Source: Microbacterium invictum
GTDB taxonomy: Bacteria > Actinomycetota > Actinomycetes > Actinomycetales > Microbacteriaceae
DNA length: 64,000 nucleotides
Reading direction: 5' to 3'
NCBI RefSeq assembly: GCF_014197265.1
Contig: NZ_JACIFH010000001.1
Location: 2,728,001 to 2,792,000, forward strand
Shown: positions 8,114 through 15,569 of the stretch, one piece after another
Layout: each line of letters begins with the position of its first letter
Numbering within the stretch: the stretch's first letter is position 1
Position numbers and translations under genes: made by a program
Notes under the pieces: generated by a model
Told to the model about the DNA's origin: nothing
What the model saw: only the letters and a program-made list of their open reading frames with translations
Databases searched by the model: none

Positions 8114-8350
8114 ATGGCAGCAGTGTGCCAGGTGACTGGAGCAGTTCCCGGCTTCGGTCACAACATCTCGCACTCGCACCGCCGGACGAAGCGCCGCTTC
8201 GACCCGAACGTGCAGAAGAAGACCTATTTCGTTCCTTCGCTTGGTCGCAAGATCACGCTGAACGTCTCGGCCAAGGGCATCAAGGTCATTGACGCCCGCG
8301 GCATCGAGTCGGTCGTGAAGGACCTCATCGCGAAGGGTGTGAAGCTCTAA
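8114..8350 (+). CDS. rpmB: 50S ribosomal protein L28
   Basis: A 78-residue L28 beginning MAAVCQVTG, with the typical [12 protein letters not shown] block and the [11 protein letters not shown] end. Only one Cys is present, so the zinc-binding CxxC pairs of the C-plus form are missing. ATG 8114 is chosen over upstream in-frame ATGs because AAGGAG lies 7 bases before it and the protein start matches the family. The stop overlaps the rpmG start. In several actinobacteria zinc-free L28 paralogues sit in Zur-controlled operons; here no Zur box is visible, so this set may be the everyday one. Confidence 0.97.
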   Translation: MAAVCQVTGAVPGFGHNISHSHRRTKRRFDPNVQKKTYFVPSLGRKITLNVSAKGIKVIDARGIESVVKDLIAKGVKL

Positions 8351-8520
8351 TGGCGAAGAAGGCTCAGGACGTCCGTCCGATCATCAAGCTGCGCTCGACC
8401 GCCGGCACGGGGTACACCTACGTGACGCGCAAGAACCGCCGCAACAACCCCGACCGCATCGTGCTGAAGAAGTACGACCCGGTCGTCCGCAAGCACGTCG
8501 AATTCCGAGAGGAGCGCTGA
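8350..8520 (+). CDS. rpmG: 50S ribosomal protein L33
   Basis: A 56-residue L33 ([20 protein letters not shown]). It has no cysteine, so it is the zinc-independent C-minus form. The ATG shares its first base with the TAA stop of rpmB, which gives tight coupling. The order rpmB-rpmG-rpsN is the classic actinobacterial arrangement. Confidence 0.97.
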   Translation: MAKKAQDVRPIIKLRSTAGTGYTYVTRKNRRNNPDRIVLKKYDPVVRKHVEFREER

Positions 8521-8524
8521 TCTC

Positions 8525-8830
8525 ATGGCGAAGAAGAGCAAGATCGCGCGCAACAACCAGCGCGAGGTCATCGTCGCCCGCTACGCCGAGAAGCGTGCCG
8601 AGCTGAAGAAGGCCCTCGTGGACCCCAACTCGACCGACGAGCAGCGCGAAGCCGCCCGCCTCGGTCTGCAGAAGCTGCCGCGCAACGCGTCGCCGGTGCG
8701 CCTGCGCAACCGCGACGCCATCGACGGCCGCCCCCGCGGCCACCTGTCGAAGTTCGGCATCTCGCGTGTCCGCTTCCGCGACATGGCACACCGTGGCGAG
8801 CTGCCCGGCGTGACCAAGTCCAGCTGGTAA
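8525..8830 (+). CDS. rpsN: 30S ribosomal protein S14, zinc-independent type
   Basis: A 101-residue S14 of the long, C-minus type. It carries the internal insertion (about residues 30-55) and the [20 protein letters not shown] signature. It lacks the CxxC-x12-CxxC zinc ribbon found in the short 61-residue form. It starts 4 bases after the rpmG stop, and a strong terminator follows 19 bases after its stop, so it ends the operon. Confidence 0.97.
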   Translation: MAKKSKIARNNQREVIVARYAEKRAELKKALVDPNSTDEQREAARLGLQKLPRNASPVRLRNRDAIDGRPRGHLSKFGISRVRFRDMAHRGELPGVTKSSW

Positions 8831-8848
8831 TACCTGCAGCACAGCACC

Positions 8849-8882
8849 GAAGGCCCGGATCTCTCACGAGGTCCGGGCCTTC
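8849..8882 (+). terminator. Terminator after rpsN
   Basis: GAAGGCCCGGAT at 8849-8860 pairs with GTCCGGGCCTTC at 8871-8882 around a 10-base loop. An outer ACAGC/GCTGT pair (8841-8845 and 8883-8887) lengthens the structure. There is no clear T-run, which is common in high-GC actinobacteria. Confidence 0.8.
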
Positions 8883-8934
8883 GCTGTCCCCCGGCGCCCG
8901 GCCCCCGGCCCCACCGGCTCCCGCCCGCGGCGCC

Positions 8935-8966
8935 CCGGCATCCCGGCATCCCGGCATCCCGGCATC
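8935..8966. repeat. Short tandem repeat, four CCCGGCAT units
   Basis: Four exact copies of the 8-mer CCCGGCAT stand head to tail in the rpsN-hup gap. The related word GGCATCC is frequent in codons across this genome (Ala-Ser/Gly-Ile), but this copy is non-coding. It directly precedes the GAGAGAACAACT repeat cluster. Confidence 0.7.
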
Positions 8967-8977
8967 CACCCCCCCGG

Positions 8978-9065
8978 CGAGAGAACAACTCGCGGACGAG
9001 AGAACAACTCGCGGACGAGAGAACGGGTGGCACGCGTTCTCTCGGCGCCCAGTTGTTCTCTCGCG
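8978..9065. repeat. Direct and inverted GAGAGAACAACTCG repeats
   Basis: CGAGAGAACAACTCGCGGA occurs twice back to back (8978-8996 and 8997-9015), followed by a partial copy (9016-9024). Two inverted partial copies follow: GTTCTCTCG at 9036-9044 and AGTTGTTCTCTCGCG at 9051-9065. The cluster can fold into alternative hairpins. It lies in non-coding DNA upstream of the HU gene. It may be a dispersed intergenic repeat family; its role is unknown. Confidence 0.7.
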
Positions 9066-9199
9066 GGAAGGGGGACGCGAGGCAGCGTCAGGAGCCGGGA
9101 CGCAGTCACATTCGTCACTCTGGTCCCGTTTGGCCCGCGACACGCCGGGCAACATCACGTCAGGGCGGCCGAAATCCGCGGAATCACGCGGATCGTGGG

Positions 9200-9205
9200 T
9201 ATATT
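9200..9205 (+). promoter_or_regulatory. -10 box of the HU gene
   Basis: TATATT stands out in GC-rich DNA about 90 bases before the HU start. The 5' leader that follows (about 9212-9296) shows only an ordinary Shine-Dalgarno, GGAGGA, near 9284-9289. Confidence 0.55.
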
Positions 9206-9296
9206 CGGGACCGGTCCAACCGACCAACCAGGCGGCGCGAGTCGTCCGGTCCGTAGTAACTGAGGCGGCACACGCTGCCGTCTGGAGGACAACCCC

Positions 9297-9575
9297 ATGG
9301 CCATCACCAAGACCGAGCTCGTTGCCAGCATCGCCAGCGCGACGGGCCAGAGCCAGTCGACCGTCTCGGGCGTGCTCGACGCGCTGTTCGCGACCGTCTC
9401 CGAGAACGTCGCCAAGGGCGAGAAGGTCTCGATCCCCGGCTGGATCGCGTTCGAGCAGGTCGACACCGCGGCCCGCACCGGCCGCAACCCGCAGACCGGC
9501 GCCGAGATCAAGATCCCCGCGGGCAAGCGCGTCAAGGTGACCGCAGGCTCGAAGCTCAAGGCTGCCGTCAAGTAA
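9297..9575 (+). CDS. hup: HU-type nucleoid-associated DNA-binding protein
   Basis: A 92-residue histone-like protein that bends and compacts DNA as a dimer. The HU fold is clear. The N-terminal helices run MAITKTELVASIASATG, and KGEKVSIPGWIAFEQVDTAA is the family signature. The DNA-binding arm includes RTGRNPQTGAEIKIPAGK with the intercalating Pro. It lacks the long Lys/Ala C-terminal tail seen in mycobacterial HupB. The promoter and GGAGGA ribosome site are upstream, and a strong terminator lies 10 bases downstream. Confidence 0.96.
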   Translation: MAITKTELVASIASATGQSQSTVSGVLDALFATVSENVAKGEKVSIPGWIAFEQVDTAARTGRNPQTGAEIKIPAGKRVKVTAGSKLKAAVK

Positions 9576-9585
9576 TCCTGTCGTT

Positions 9586-9617
9586 CGAAGGGGGATGCCA
9601 CGCGGCATCCCCCTTCG
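9586..9617 (+). terminator. Terminator after HU
   Basis: CGAAGGGGGATGCC at 9586-9599 pairs perfectly with GGCATCCCCCTTCG at 9604-9617 around a 4-base ACGC loop. This is a 14-bp perfect stem 10 bases after the HU stop codon. Confidence 0.88.
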
Positions 9618-9689
9618 GCGTTCCCGCCCGCGCCTGCGCGCTCAGACGTCGATCGTGAGGACCGGCGACGGTGCGCGGGACACACACGG

Positions 9690-9830
9690 GAGGCCGAGTT
9701 CATCGACTCGTACCCGGTGACCCACAACGACCCGGCCGGGACGCGCTTCGTGCTCGATCGCCGCTTCGGCTCCGAGCGCGTCACCCGCACGCCGGAGCCG
9801 TCGATGGCCTGGGCCCGCCTGCCCGCGTAG
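9690..9830 (+). pseudogene. Likely 3' remnant of an unidentified gene
   Basis: A frame ending at TAG 9828-9830 reads EAEFIDSYPVTHNDPAG and on to SMAWARLPA. It shows strong G/C third-position bias and sensible residue composition, but has no start codon or ribosome site of its own. Upstream the frame becomes Arg-rich and unlike coding sequence. I read it as the tail of a deleted gene. The family is not recognised. Chance coding-like sequence remains possible. Confidence 0.3.
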
Positions 9831-9882
9831 CCGGCCGTTCGCCGGGCCATCGCCGGCCGTCACCCGGTGCCGATACGCGATC

Positions 9883-9888
9883 TAGGCT
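9883..9888 (+). promoter_or_regulatory. -10 box of the CopD-CtaG gene, leaderless
   Basis: TAGGCT ends 3 bases before GTG 9892 and 6 bases before GTG 9895. The spacing rule of the other leaderless genes here favours 9895 as the true start. Confidence 0.5.
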
Positions 9889-9894
9889 GGAGTG

Positions 9895-11871
9895 GTGAAT
9901 TCCCGCGCCTTCCGGATCGCAGGCCCCGCGATCCTGATCGCGGCCGCGTTGCTCGCCCTCGTGCTCGGCCTGGCCTACGGGGGCGGCGCCGCGCCGCTCG
10001 TGCTCGCCGACCCCGGCCCCGTGATCCGGTGGGGGCTGCCGCTGACCACGCTCGTGGTGAACCTGTCGGCGGCGGGCATGATCGGGTCGCTCGTGCTGGC
10101 CCTGTTCGCGCTGCGCACCGGCGACCGGCCCTTCGACACGGCGCTCGACATGGCATCGGTCTCCGCCGCGATCTTCACGATCGCGAGCGCGGTCACCGCA
10201 TTCTTCACGTTCATCAACATCTTCAACGCGACGCCCAGCGCCGACGCCCAGTTCGGCCAGCAGCTCGGCCGCTTCCTCGTCGACACGCCCGCCGGCGTCG
10301 CCTGGTCGATCACGACGATCGCCGGCGCCGTGCTGACCGTCCTCACCTTCGCGGTGCGCGGCTGGACCACCACCGCACTCGTGACCGTCGTCGCGGTCGC
10401 CGCGCTCCTGCCGATCGCGACGCTCGGGCACTCCGGCGACGAGGCGGGGCACAACATCGCCGTGGCCGCACTCTTCTTCCACATCGTCGGCGCCGCCGTC
10501 TGGCTCGGCGGGCTGCTGCTGCTGGTCATGATCCGGCCGCAGCAGAGCCGCGGCCAGCTCGCCGACGTCCTCGGCCGGTATTCGAGCCTCGCCCTGGCCG
10601 CCTTCGTCGTGGTCGCACTGTCGGGCGTCGCGCGCGCGGTCGTCGGCGTCGTCGCATGGGAGAACCTGCTCTCGCCGTACGGCGCCCTGCTCATGGTCAA
10701 GGTCGCAGCCCTGCTGGCGCTGGGCGTACTCGGTGCCTGGTACCGGCGCCGGCTCATCGGGAAGATTCGGGAGGATGCCGCGTCGCGCCGCTTCTGGAGC
10801 CTCATCGGGCTGGAGATGGCGTTCATGGGCATCGCCAGCGGCGCGGCGGTCGCGCTGGCCCGCACGCCCCCGCCCGTGGACACCACACTGCCGACCGACC
10901 CGTCGCCCGCGGTGCGACTGACTGGATCTCCCCTGCCGCTCGAGCTCACCATCGAGCGCTGGTTCACGCAGTGGGACATCGACGTGGTGTGGGCCTTCGC
11001 CGTCGGGTTCGGGGTGTTCTTCTACCTCGCCGGGGCGTGGCGGCTGCACCGCCGCGGCGACAGGTGGCCGGTCTACCGCACCATCCTGTGGCTGCTCGGC
11101 CTCGCGCTGCTGTTCTGGGTCACGTGCGGTCCGATCAACGCGTACCAGGACTTCCTGTTCAGCATGCACATGACCGGGCACATGCTGCTGAGCATGGCGA
11201 TTCCGATGTGCCTGGTGATGGGTGCGCCGGTGAGCCTGGCTGCGCGTGCGATCCACCGCCGTGACGACGGTACGCGCGGGGGACGGGAATGGATCCTGTG
11301 GGCCGTGCACACCCCGTTCTCGAAGGTGATCACCCACCCGCTGGTCGCGGCGGGGATCTTCATCGTGTCGCTGTGGGCCTTCTACTACACGGACCTGTTC
11401 CGCTGGTCGCTCTACGACCACCTGGGGCACGAGTGGATGGTGGCGCATTTCCTCATCTCGGGCTACCTGTTCGTGCAGTCGCTCGTGGGCATCGACCCGG
11501 TGCCGCTGCGCTTCCCCTACCCGTTCCGGCTGCTGACCCTCATCGCCGTCATGGCCATGCACGCGTTCTTCGGTATCTCGATCATGATGAGCGAGGGCCT
11601 GTTCGTCGCGGAGTGGTTCGGCTCGATGGGGCGCACGTGGGGCGCGACGCCGCTGGAGGACCAGTACATCGGCGGCGGCGTGGCGTGGTCGATCGGCGAG
11701 ATCCCGACGCTCATCCTCGCGATCACCGTCGCGATCCAGTGGAGCCGCTCGGACGACCGCGCGCAGCGGCGGTGGGACCGTCAGGCCGACCGCACCGGCG
11801 ATGCCGAGCTCGAGGCGTACAACGCCGAGCTGCAGGCGCTCGCCGAGCGCGATGCGCGCCGCGGCGCGTAG
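9895..11871 (+). CDS. CopD domain fused to CtaG-type cytochrome c oxidase assembly domain
   Basis: A 658-residue polytopic membrane protein with two parts. Residues about 1-320 form a CopD-type copper-transport domain with the GHSGDEAGHNIAVAALFFH motif. Residues about 345-610 form a Caa3_CtaG domain with HMTGHMLLSMAIPM and the HEWMVAHFLISGY and MAMHAFFGISIMMS histidine motifs. It probably moves or inserts copper for the terminal oxidase. Such CopD-CtaG fusions are typical of Actinobacteria. The C-terminus is a charged cytoplasmic tail. The GTG at 9892 is an alternative start. Confidence 0.9.
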   Translation: MNSRAFRIAGPAILIAAALLALVLGLAYGGGAAPLVLADPGPVIRWGLPLTTLVVNLSAAGMIGSLVLALFALRTGDRPFDTALDMASVSAAIFTIASAVTAFFTFINIFNATPSADAQFGQQLGRFLVDTPAGVAWSITTIAGAVLTVLTFAVRGWTTTALVTVVAVAALLPIATLGHSGDEAGHNIAVAALFFHIVGAAVWLGGLLLLVMIRPQQSRGQLADVLGRYSSLALAAFVVVALSGVARAVVGVVAWENLLSPYGALLMVKVAALLALGVLGAWYRRRLIGKIREDAASRRFWSLIGLEMAFMGIASGAAVALARTPPPVDTTLPTDPSPAVRLTGSPLPLELTIERWFTQWDIDVVWAFAVGFGVFFYLAGAWRLHRRGDRWPVYRTILWLLGLALLFWVTCGPINAYQDFLFSMHMTGHMLLSMAIPMCLVMGAPVSLAARAIHRRDDGTRGGREWILWAVHTPFSKVITHPLVAAGIFIVSLWAFYYTDLFRWSLYDHLGHEWMVAHFLISGYLFVQSLVGIDPVPLRFPYPFRLLTLIAVMAMHAFFGISIMMSEGLFVAEWFGSMGRTWGATPLEDQYIGGGVAWSIGEIPTLILAITVAIQWSRSDDRAQRRWDRQADRTGDAELEAYNAELQALAERDARRGA

Positions 11872-11933
11872 TGCTCAGGACCGGGGGCGAATTGCGGCAC
11901 GTCGCCGGAACGGCGTCGCGTCGAGGCGTGAGC

Positions 11934-13034
11934 TCAGTCCGCGGCCGACACCTGGATCGACGCCGTGCCGTCGGGCAGCACGTCGATCTCGCCGGTGATG
12001 AAGAACGGCACGTCCTCATCCCAGTGGGTGATGGCGCCGGTGCCGATGTCCTGGATGTCGACCTCGATGTGGGCGACGGCCTTGGTGCGCTCGATGGCCC
12101 AGTCCGCGCCGTCGGGGACGACCGAGATCTCGGGCTGGGTGGTCATCGACCACTTCGGCAGGTCGACGATGCGGTTGTACACGACCCAGCCGAACGGGCA
12201 GCCTGTCGGCTGCAGCACGTCCTGCTCGGTGCACGCATCGAGGAAGCCCTCGACCTTCTCCTGCACGACGTCGATGAACTCCGCCGTCGGCTCCGTCTGC
12301 AGGTTGACGGGGATGTCGGCGGCGGGCGTATCCGACAGGACAGCCACCCCCGCGCTGGCCGAGATCGGGGTCTGGACGGACACCGAGTACAGGCCGGGGG
12401 AGAAGACGAGCATCGGCACCGGCGCGAGCGGATCGGCATCGAGCCGGTCGACCGAGACCTGTCGCTTGTCGATGTCGAATCCGTTGACGCTGAACTGCAT
12501 GGCACCGCGCACCGTCAGGTTGATGACCGCGAGCGGGCTCTGCGCGAACCGCCACGAGGGGGACACGCCCACCCAGCCGTCCTGCTCGACCTGGAAGGTG
12601 CTGGTGCCGCGGTGCGGTCCCGCCGAGTACTCGACCGTCACGTGGGTCACGCCGTCGCGCTCCTCGGATGAGGTCACCTCGACGTCGGTCAGCGGTGCCA
12701 GGGCGGCGCGGCGCAGCAGTGCGTCGGATGCCGTCGTCGGCAGCCCCGCGGATGACAGGTCCAGCGAGTCGATCTGCACGCCGGGCACGGTCAGCGCGTC
12801 GGCGGCGGCACCCTCGCCGAGGAGGTCGAGATAGCGCTCGACGAACGCGGCCGGGCTGTACAGGTTGCGGTAGACGACCGCTCCGCCGGCACCCAGAGCC
12901 GCCACGAGCAGGACGCCGACCAGGCCCAGCACGGTGAGGTCAAGGCCGAGCGAACGCCGGCGTCGAGGAGCGGGAACAGGCGCCGCCGGTGCGGGCGCGG
13001 CATCCACTCGCGTCATGCTGTCGACCCCATCCAC
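11934..13034 (-). CDS. Conserved membrane-anchored protein, function unknown
   Basis: A 366-residue protein with a short Pro/Ala/Arg-rich cytoplasmic N-terminus, one membrane helix (about residues 33-55) and a large outside region rich in beta strands. The N-terminal part of that region (about 60-160) resembles NTF2-like DUF4878-type folds, judged by pattern only. The GTG start at 13034 is set by a -10 box six bases upstream. It is divergent from the helicase gene. No active site is recognised, and it could be a lipoprotein-independent surface protein. Confidence 0.65.
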   Translation of the reverse strand: MDGVDSMTRVDAAPAPAAPVPAPRRRRSLGLDLTVLGLVGVLLVAALGAGGAVVYRNLYSPAAFVERYLDLLGEGAAADALTVPGVQIDSLDLSSAGLPTTASDALLRRAALAPLTDVEVTSSEERDGVTHVTVEYSAGPHRGTSTFQVEQDGWVGVSPSWRFAQSPLAVINLTVRGAMQFSVNGFDIDKRQVSVDRLDADPLAPVPMLVFSPGLYSVSVQTPISASAGVAVLSDTPAADIPVNLQTEPTAEFIDVVQEKVEGFLDACTEQDVLQPTGCPFGWVVYNRIVDLPKWSMTTQPEISVVPDGADWAIERTKAVAHIEVDIQDIGTGAITHWDEDVPFFITGEIDVLPDGTASIQVSAAD

Positions 13035-13040
13035 AGACGC

Positions 13041-13046
13041 AGTCTA
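13041..13046 (-). promoter_or_regulatory. -10 box of the membrane-anchored protein gene, leaderless
   Basis: TAGACT on the minus strand ends six bases before the GTG at 13034. It lies back to back with the helicase promoter, so the two genes share a 43-base divergent control region. Confidence 0.5.
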
Positions 13047-13064
13047 GAAAACCCACCTGATAGA

Positions 13065-13070
13065 TAGCAT
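13065..13070 (+). promoter_or_regulatory. -10 box of the helicase gene, leaderless
   Basis: TAGCAT ends seven bases before GTG 13078. The ATG at 13069 overlaps this hexamer and therefore would not be in the transcript, which decides the start. Confidence 0.45.
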
Positions 13071-13077
13071 GGATACG

Positions 13078-14451
13078 GTGAGCACGCCGACCCTGTCACC
13101 CGAGCAGGATGAGCTGTTCCGCCTCATCGAGGACACCCGCGAGCACGTGTTCATCACGGGGCGCGCCGGCACCGGCAAGTCCACGCTGCTGCAGCACCTC
13201 GCATGGAACACCGACAAGCAGATCGCGGTGTGCGCGCCGACGGGCGTGGCGGCGCTCAACGTCGACGGGCAGACGATCCACTCGCTGTTCCGCCTGCCGA
13301 TCGGACTCATCGCCGACAGCGAGATCGACCAGTCCGACGCGACGCGCAAGATCCTCAACGCCATCGACACGCTCGTCATCGACGAGATCTCGATGGTGAA
13401 CGCCGATCTGATGGACGGGATCGACAGGTCGCTGCGGCAGGCGCGCCGCCGCCGGTCCGAGCCGTTCGGCGGAGTGCAGGTCGTGATGTTCGGCGACCCC
13501 TACCAGCTGGCGCCCGTGCCCCCGCGCGGCGACGAGCGCAAGTACCTGCAGGACCACTACCGGTCGTTCTGGTTCTTCGACGCGCACATCTGGGCGGGCC
13601 CGCCCGACGGCGCCATCGGCATGGGCGGTCTGCTCGACCTCGGCCGGGTCGGCGCGCCGCTGCACATCCGTGAGCTGCGCGACATCCACCGGCAGTCCGA
13701 TCCCGAGTTCAAGGCCATGCTCAACGCGGTGCGTCACGGCATCGTCACCACCGACATCGCCGAGCGGCTCAACGCGACCGGCGCCCGGACGCCCCCGCCG
13801 CCGGTGGACGGCGAGCCGCCGATCATCACCCTCGCCACGCGCAACGACATCGTGAACCGGATCAATCAGCGGCACCTCGATGCGCTGCCGGGCCCGGTGC
13901 AGACGGCGCGCGCCGAGATCAGCGGCGACTTCGGGCGCGGCGACGCGTCGTACCCCGCCGACGCCGAGCTGCAGCTGAAGGTCGGCGCGCAGGTCATGTT
14001 CCTGCGCAACGACAGCGGCTACGGCGGCGACGGCCCCCGGTGGGTGAACGGGTCGATCGGCACCGTCGTCCGCATCGCGGGCGAGACGGTGCGCGTCGAG
14101 CTCGACGGCGAAGAGCACGACGTCGAGCCGACGGTGTGGGAGAGGTTCCGGTACGCCTACGATCCGGCATCCCGCAAGCTCAGCCGCGACATCGTCGCGG
14201 AGTTCACGCAGTTCCCGCTGCGCCTCGCCTGGGCCGTGACGATCCACAAGTCGCAGGGCAAGACCTACGATCGGGCGATCGTCGACCTCGGCTCGGGAGC
14301 ATTCGCGCCCGGCCAGACCTACGTCGCGCTGTCGCGGCTGACCTCGCTCGACGGGCTGTACCTGTCGCGGCCGCTGCGGCCCGCCGACATCCTGGTCGAC
14401 CCTGACGTGCGCCGGTTCATGGCCGGCGTGCGGGCGGCCGGGCGCGGGTAG
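13078..14451 (+). CDS. Pif1/RecD-like superfamily 1 DNA helicase
   Basis: A 457-residue ATP-dependent helicase. Walker A GRAGTGKST is at residues 28-36, the Walker B-like VIDEISMVN follows, and a GDPYQLAPV motif III comes next. Late motifs include the SH3-like insertion and TIHKSQGKTYDRAIVDLG with YVALSRLTSLDGLYLS, which are motifs V and VI of Pif1/RecD2 enzymes. GTG 13078 is preferred over ATG 13069 because of the leaderless promoter. It probably unwinds G-rich or forked DNA in repair. It ends two bases before the convergent heme oxygenase stop. Confidence 0.88.
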   Translation: MSTPTLSPEQDELFRLIEDTREHVFITGRAGTGKSTLLQHLAWNTDKQIAVCAPTGVAALNVDGQTIHSLFRLPIGLIADSEIDQSDATRKILNAIDTLVIDEISMVNADLMDGIDRSLRQARRRRSEPFGGVQVVMFGDPYQLAPVPPRGDERKYLQDHYRSFWFFDAHIWAGPPDGAIGMGGLLDLGRVGAPLHIRELRDIHRQSDPEFKAMLNAVRHGIVTTDIAERLNATGARTPPPPVDGEPPIITLATRNDIVNRINQRHLDALPGPVQTARAEISGDFGRGDASYPADAELQLKVGAQVMFLRNDSGYGGDGPRWVNGSIGTVVRIAGETVRVELDGEEHDVEPTVWERFRYAYDPASRKLSRDIVAEFTQFPLRLAWAVTIHKSQGKTYDRAIVDLGSGAFAPGQTYVALSRLTSLDGLYLSRPLRPADILVDPDVRRFMAGVRAAGRG

Positions 14452-14452
14452 T

Positions 14453-15115
14453 TCAGGCGACGCGCTCGGCGGCGCCGGCCTTCGCGGTCGCGAGGTCTTC
14501 GAACAGGTCGGTGTTGAACTGGTAGGCCACCAGGACCTCGTCGATGACGCGCTCGTGCTCCGCGGCATCCCACGGCGCAGCATCCAGCTGCTCGCGGTAG
14601 ACGTCCTTGAACGCCTTCGGGTCGGCGATCTCGCCGAAGATGTAGAACCCGATGCCGTTCGTCTCGAACCCGAACTGGCGCGCCATGACCTTGCCGATGA
14701 ACTGACCGCCGGACAGGTCGCCGAGGTAGCGGGTGTAGTGGTGCGCGACGAAGCCGCCGGGCCAGGTCGCGCCGACCTGCGCGATGCGCTCCACGTAGCG
14801 CTGCGTCGTCGGCAGCGGCTCGATCTCGTCGCGCCATCCGTGTCCGATGAGGAATTCGAGGTCGGCTTCGAGGGCGGGCAGGCGCGTGAGCTTGTCGGTG
14901 ATGAAGACGGATGCCACCGGGTCGGCCTTCATCCGTTCGGCGGCCGCCTCGAGTGCCGCGTAGATGAACCAGTGCTGTGCGACCAGCGCCGTGTAGTCCT
15001 CGCGCGTGCCGCTGCCGCGCATCAGGTCGGACATGAAGCCCGCGCCCTCGCTACCGGAGTGGGCGCTGTGCGAACGCTCGCGCAGGGAGGTGGAGAAGGG
15101 GATCGGGTCAGCCAT
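14453..15115 (-). CDS. Heme oxygenase (biliverdin-producing)
   Basis: A 220-residue HmuO-type enzyme that opens heme with O2 to biliverdin, CO and Fe2+. The N-terminus LRERSHSAHSGSEGAGFMSD holds the axial ligand, His19 by alignment with the family. The distal helix signature is YTRYLGDLSGGQFIGK. It is transcribed from its own leaderless promoter, which overlaps a DtxR-type box, so it should be made when iron is scarce. The neighbouring DUF2470 gene is the usual companion in heme-iron use. Confidence 0.95.
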   Translation of the reverse strand: MADPIPFSTSLRERSHSAHSGSEGAGFMSDLMRGSGTREDYTALVAQHWFIYAALEAAAERMKADPVASVFITDKLTRLPALEADLEFLIGHGWRDEIEPLPTTQRYVERIAQVGATWPGGFVAHHYTRYLGDLSGGQFIGKVMARQFGFETNGIGFYIFGEIADPKAFKDVYREQLDAAPWDAAEHERVIDEVLVAYQFNTDLFEDLATAKAGAAERVA

Positions 15116-15121
15116 AGCGTC

Positions 15122-15127
15122 AGTGTA
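15122..15127 (-). promoter_or_regulatory. -10 box of heme oxygenase, leaderless
   Basis: TACACT on the minus strand ends six bases before the ATG at 15115. The iron box at 15131-15149 lies directly upstream and overlaps the -35 to -10 spacer, a position that suits repression. Confidence 0.55.
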
Positions 15128-15130
15128 ACT

Positions 15131-15149
15131 GAAACTAAGGCTCACCTAA
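15131..15149 (-). promoter_or_regulatory. Candidate DtxR/IdeR iron box
   Basis: On the minus strand the site reads TTAGGTGAGCCTTAGTTTC. It shares about 13 of 19 positions with the DtxR/IdeR consensus TTAGGTTAGGCTAACCTAA; the first half-site is nearly perfect and the second is weak. The match, its place over the promoter and the iron-scavenging gene product agree with each other. Confidence 0.65.
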
Positions 15150-15185
15150 ACTGAAGGTTGGAAGTATTTTCGTGGGCGTCTGGTC

Positions 15186-15494
15186 TCAGTGCGGGCGCGG
15201 TTCGATCCCGAGCCGGGCACACGACGCGTCGTAGAGCGCGACGATCTCGCGGCGCACCTCGCGCCGCTCGGTGATGGGGCCGCCCGGCCAGGGCACCCGG
15301 AGGACGTCTTCGCTGCCGTCCGCGCAGAAGACATGCCACTGGCCGGCGTCACCGTCGAACGTCGTCATCTCCGCGCGGATGACGTCAGGCAGCGACGAGA
15401 AGGCGCGCGCGATGAGCAGGTTGTCGTCCAGATGGTCGGAGTTCATGTGGCCGAGGACGCCGGTAAGTGCGTCATCGTCGAAAGCGTGGGGCAT
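15186..15494 (-). CDS. DUF2470 domain protein, heme-iron utilisation partner
   Basis: A 102-residue protein consisting almost wholly of the DUF2470 domain (HMNSDHLDDNLLIARAF, then TTFDGDAGQWHVF). This domain is found at the C-terminus of HugZ-like heme-degrading proteins and as a stand-alone partner beside heme oxygenases. It lies upstream of the heme oxygenase on the same strand, but the gene next to it has its own promoter. Its start is set by TACCAT at 15506-15501, six bases before ATG 15494. It carries no catalytic motif of its own. Confidence 0.85.
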   Translation of the reverse strand: MPHAFDDDALTGVLGHMNSDHLDDNLLIARAFSSLPDVIRAEMTTFDGDAGQWHVFCADGSEDVLRVPWPGGPITERREVRREIVALYDASCARLGIEPRPH

Positions 15495-15569
15495 GTCCTC
15501 ATGGTACGGATCCCAGCGTCTCGCGCCGGATGTGTTCTAATCAGTGGGAGAACTTTCGGGGGGTTGAAC

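Noticed and set aside
9781..11562. A 593-codon minus-strand frame over the CopD-CtaG gene
   Set aside because: Same antisense artefact; residues are mostly Arg, Glu, Asp, Gly and His without folds.
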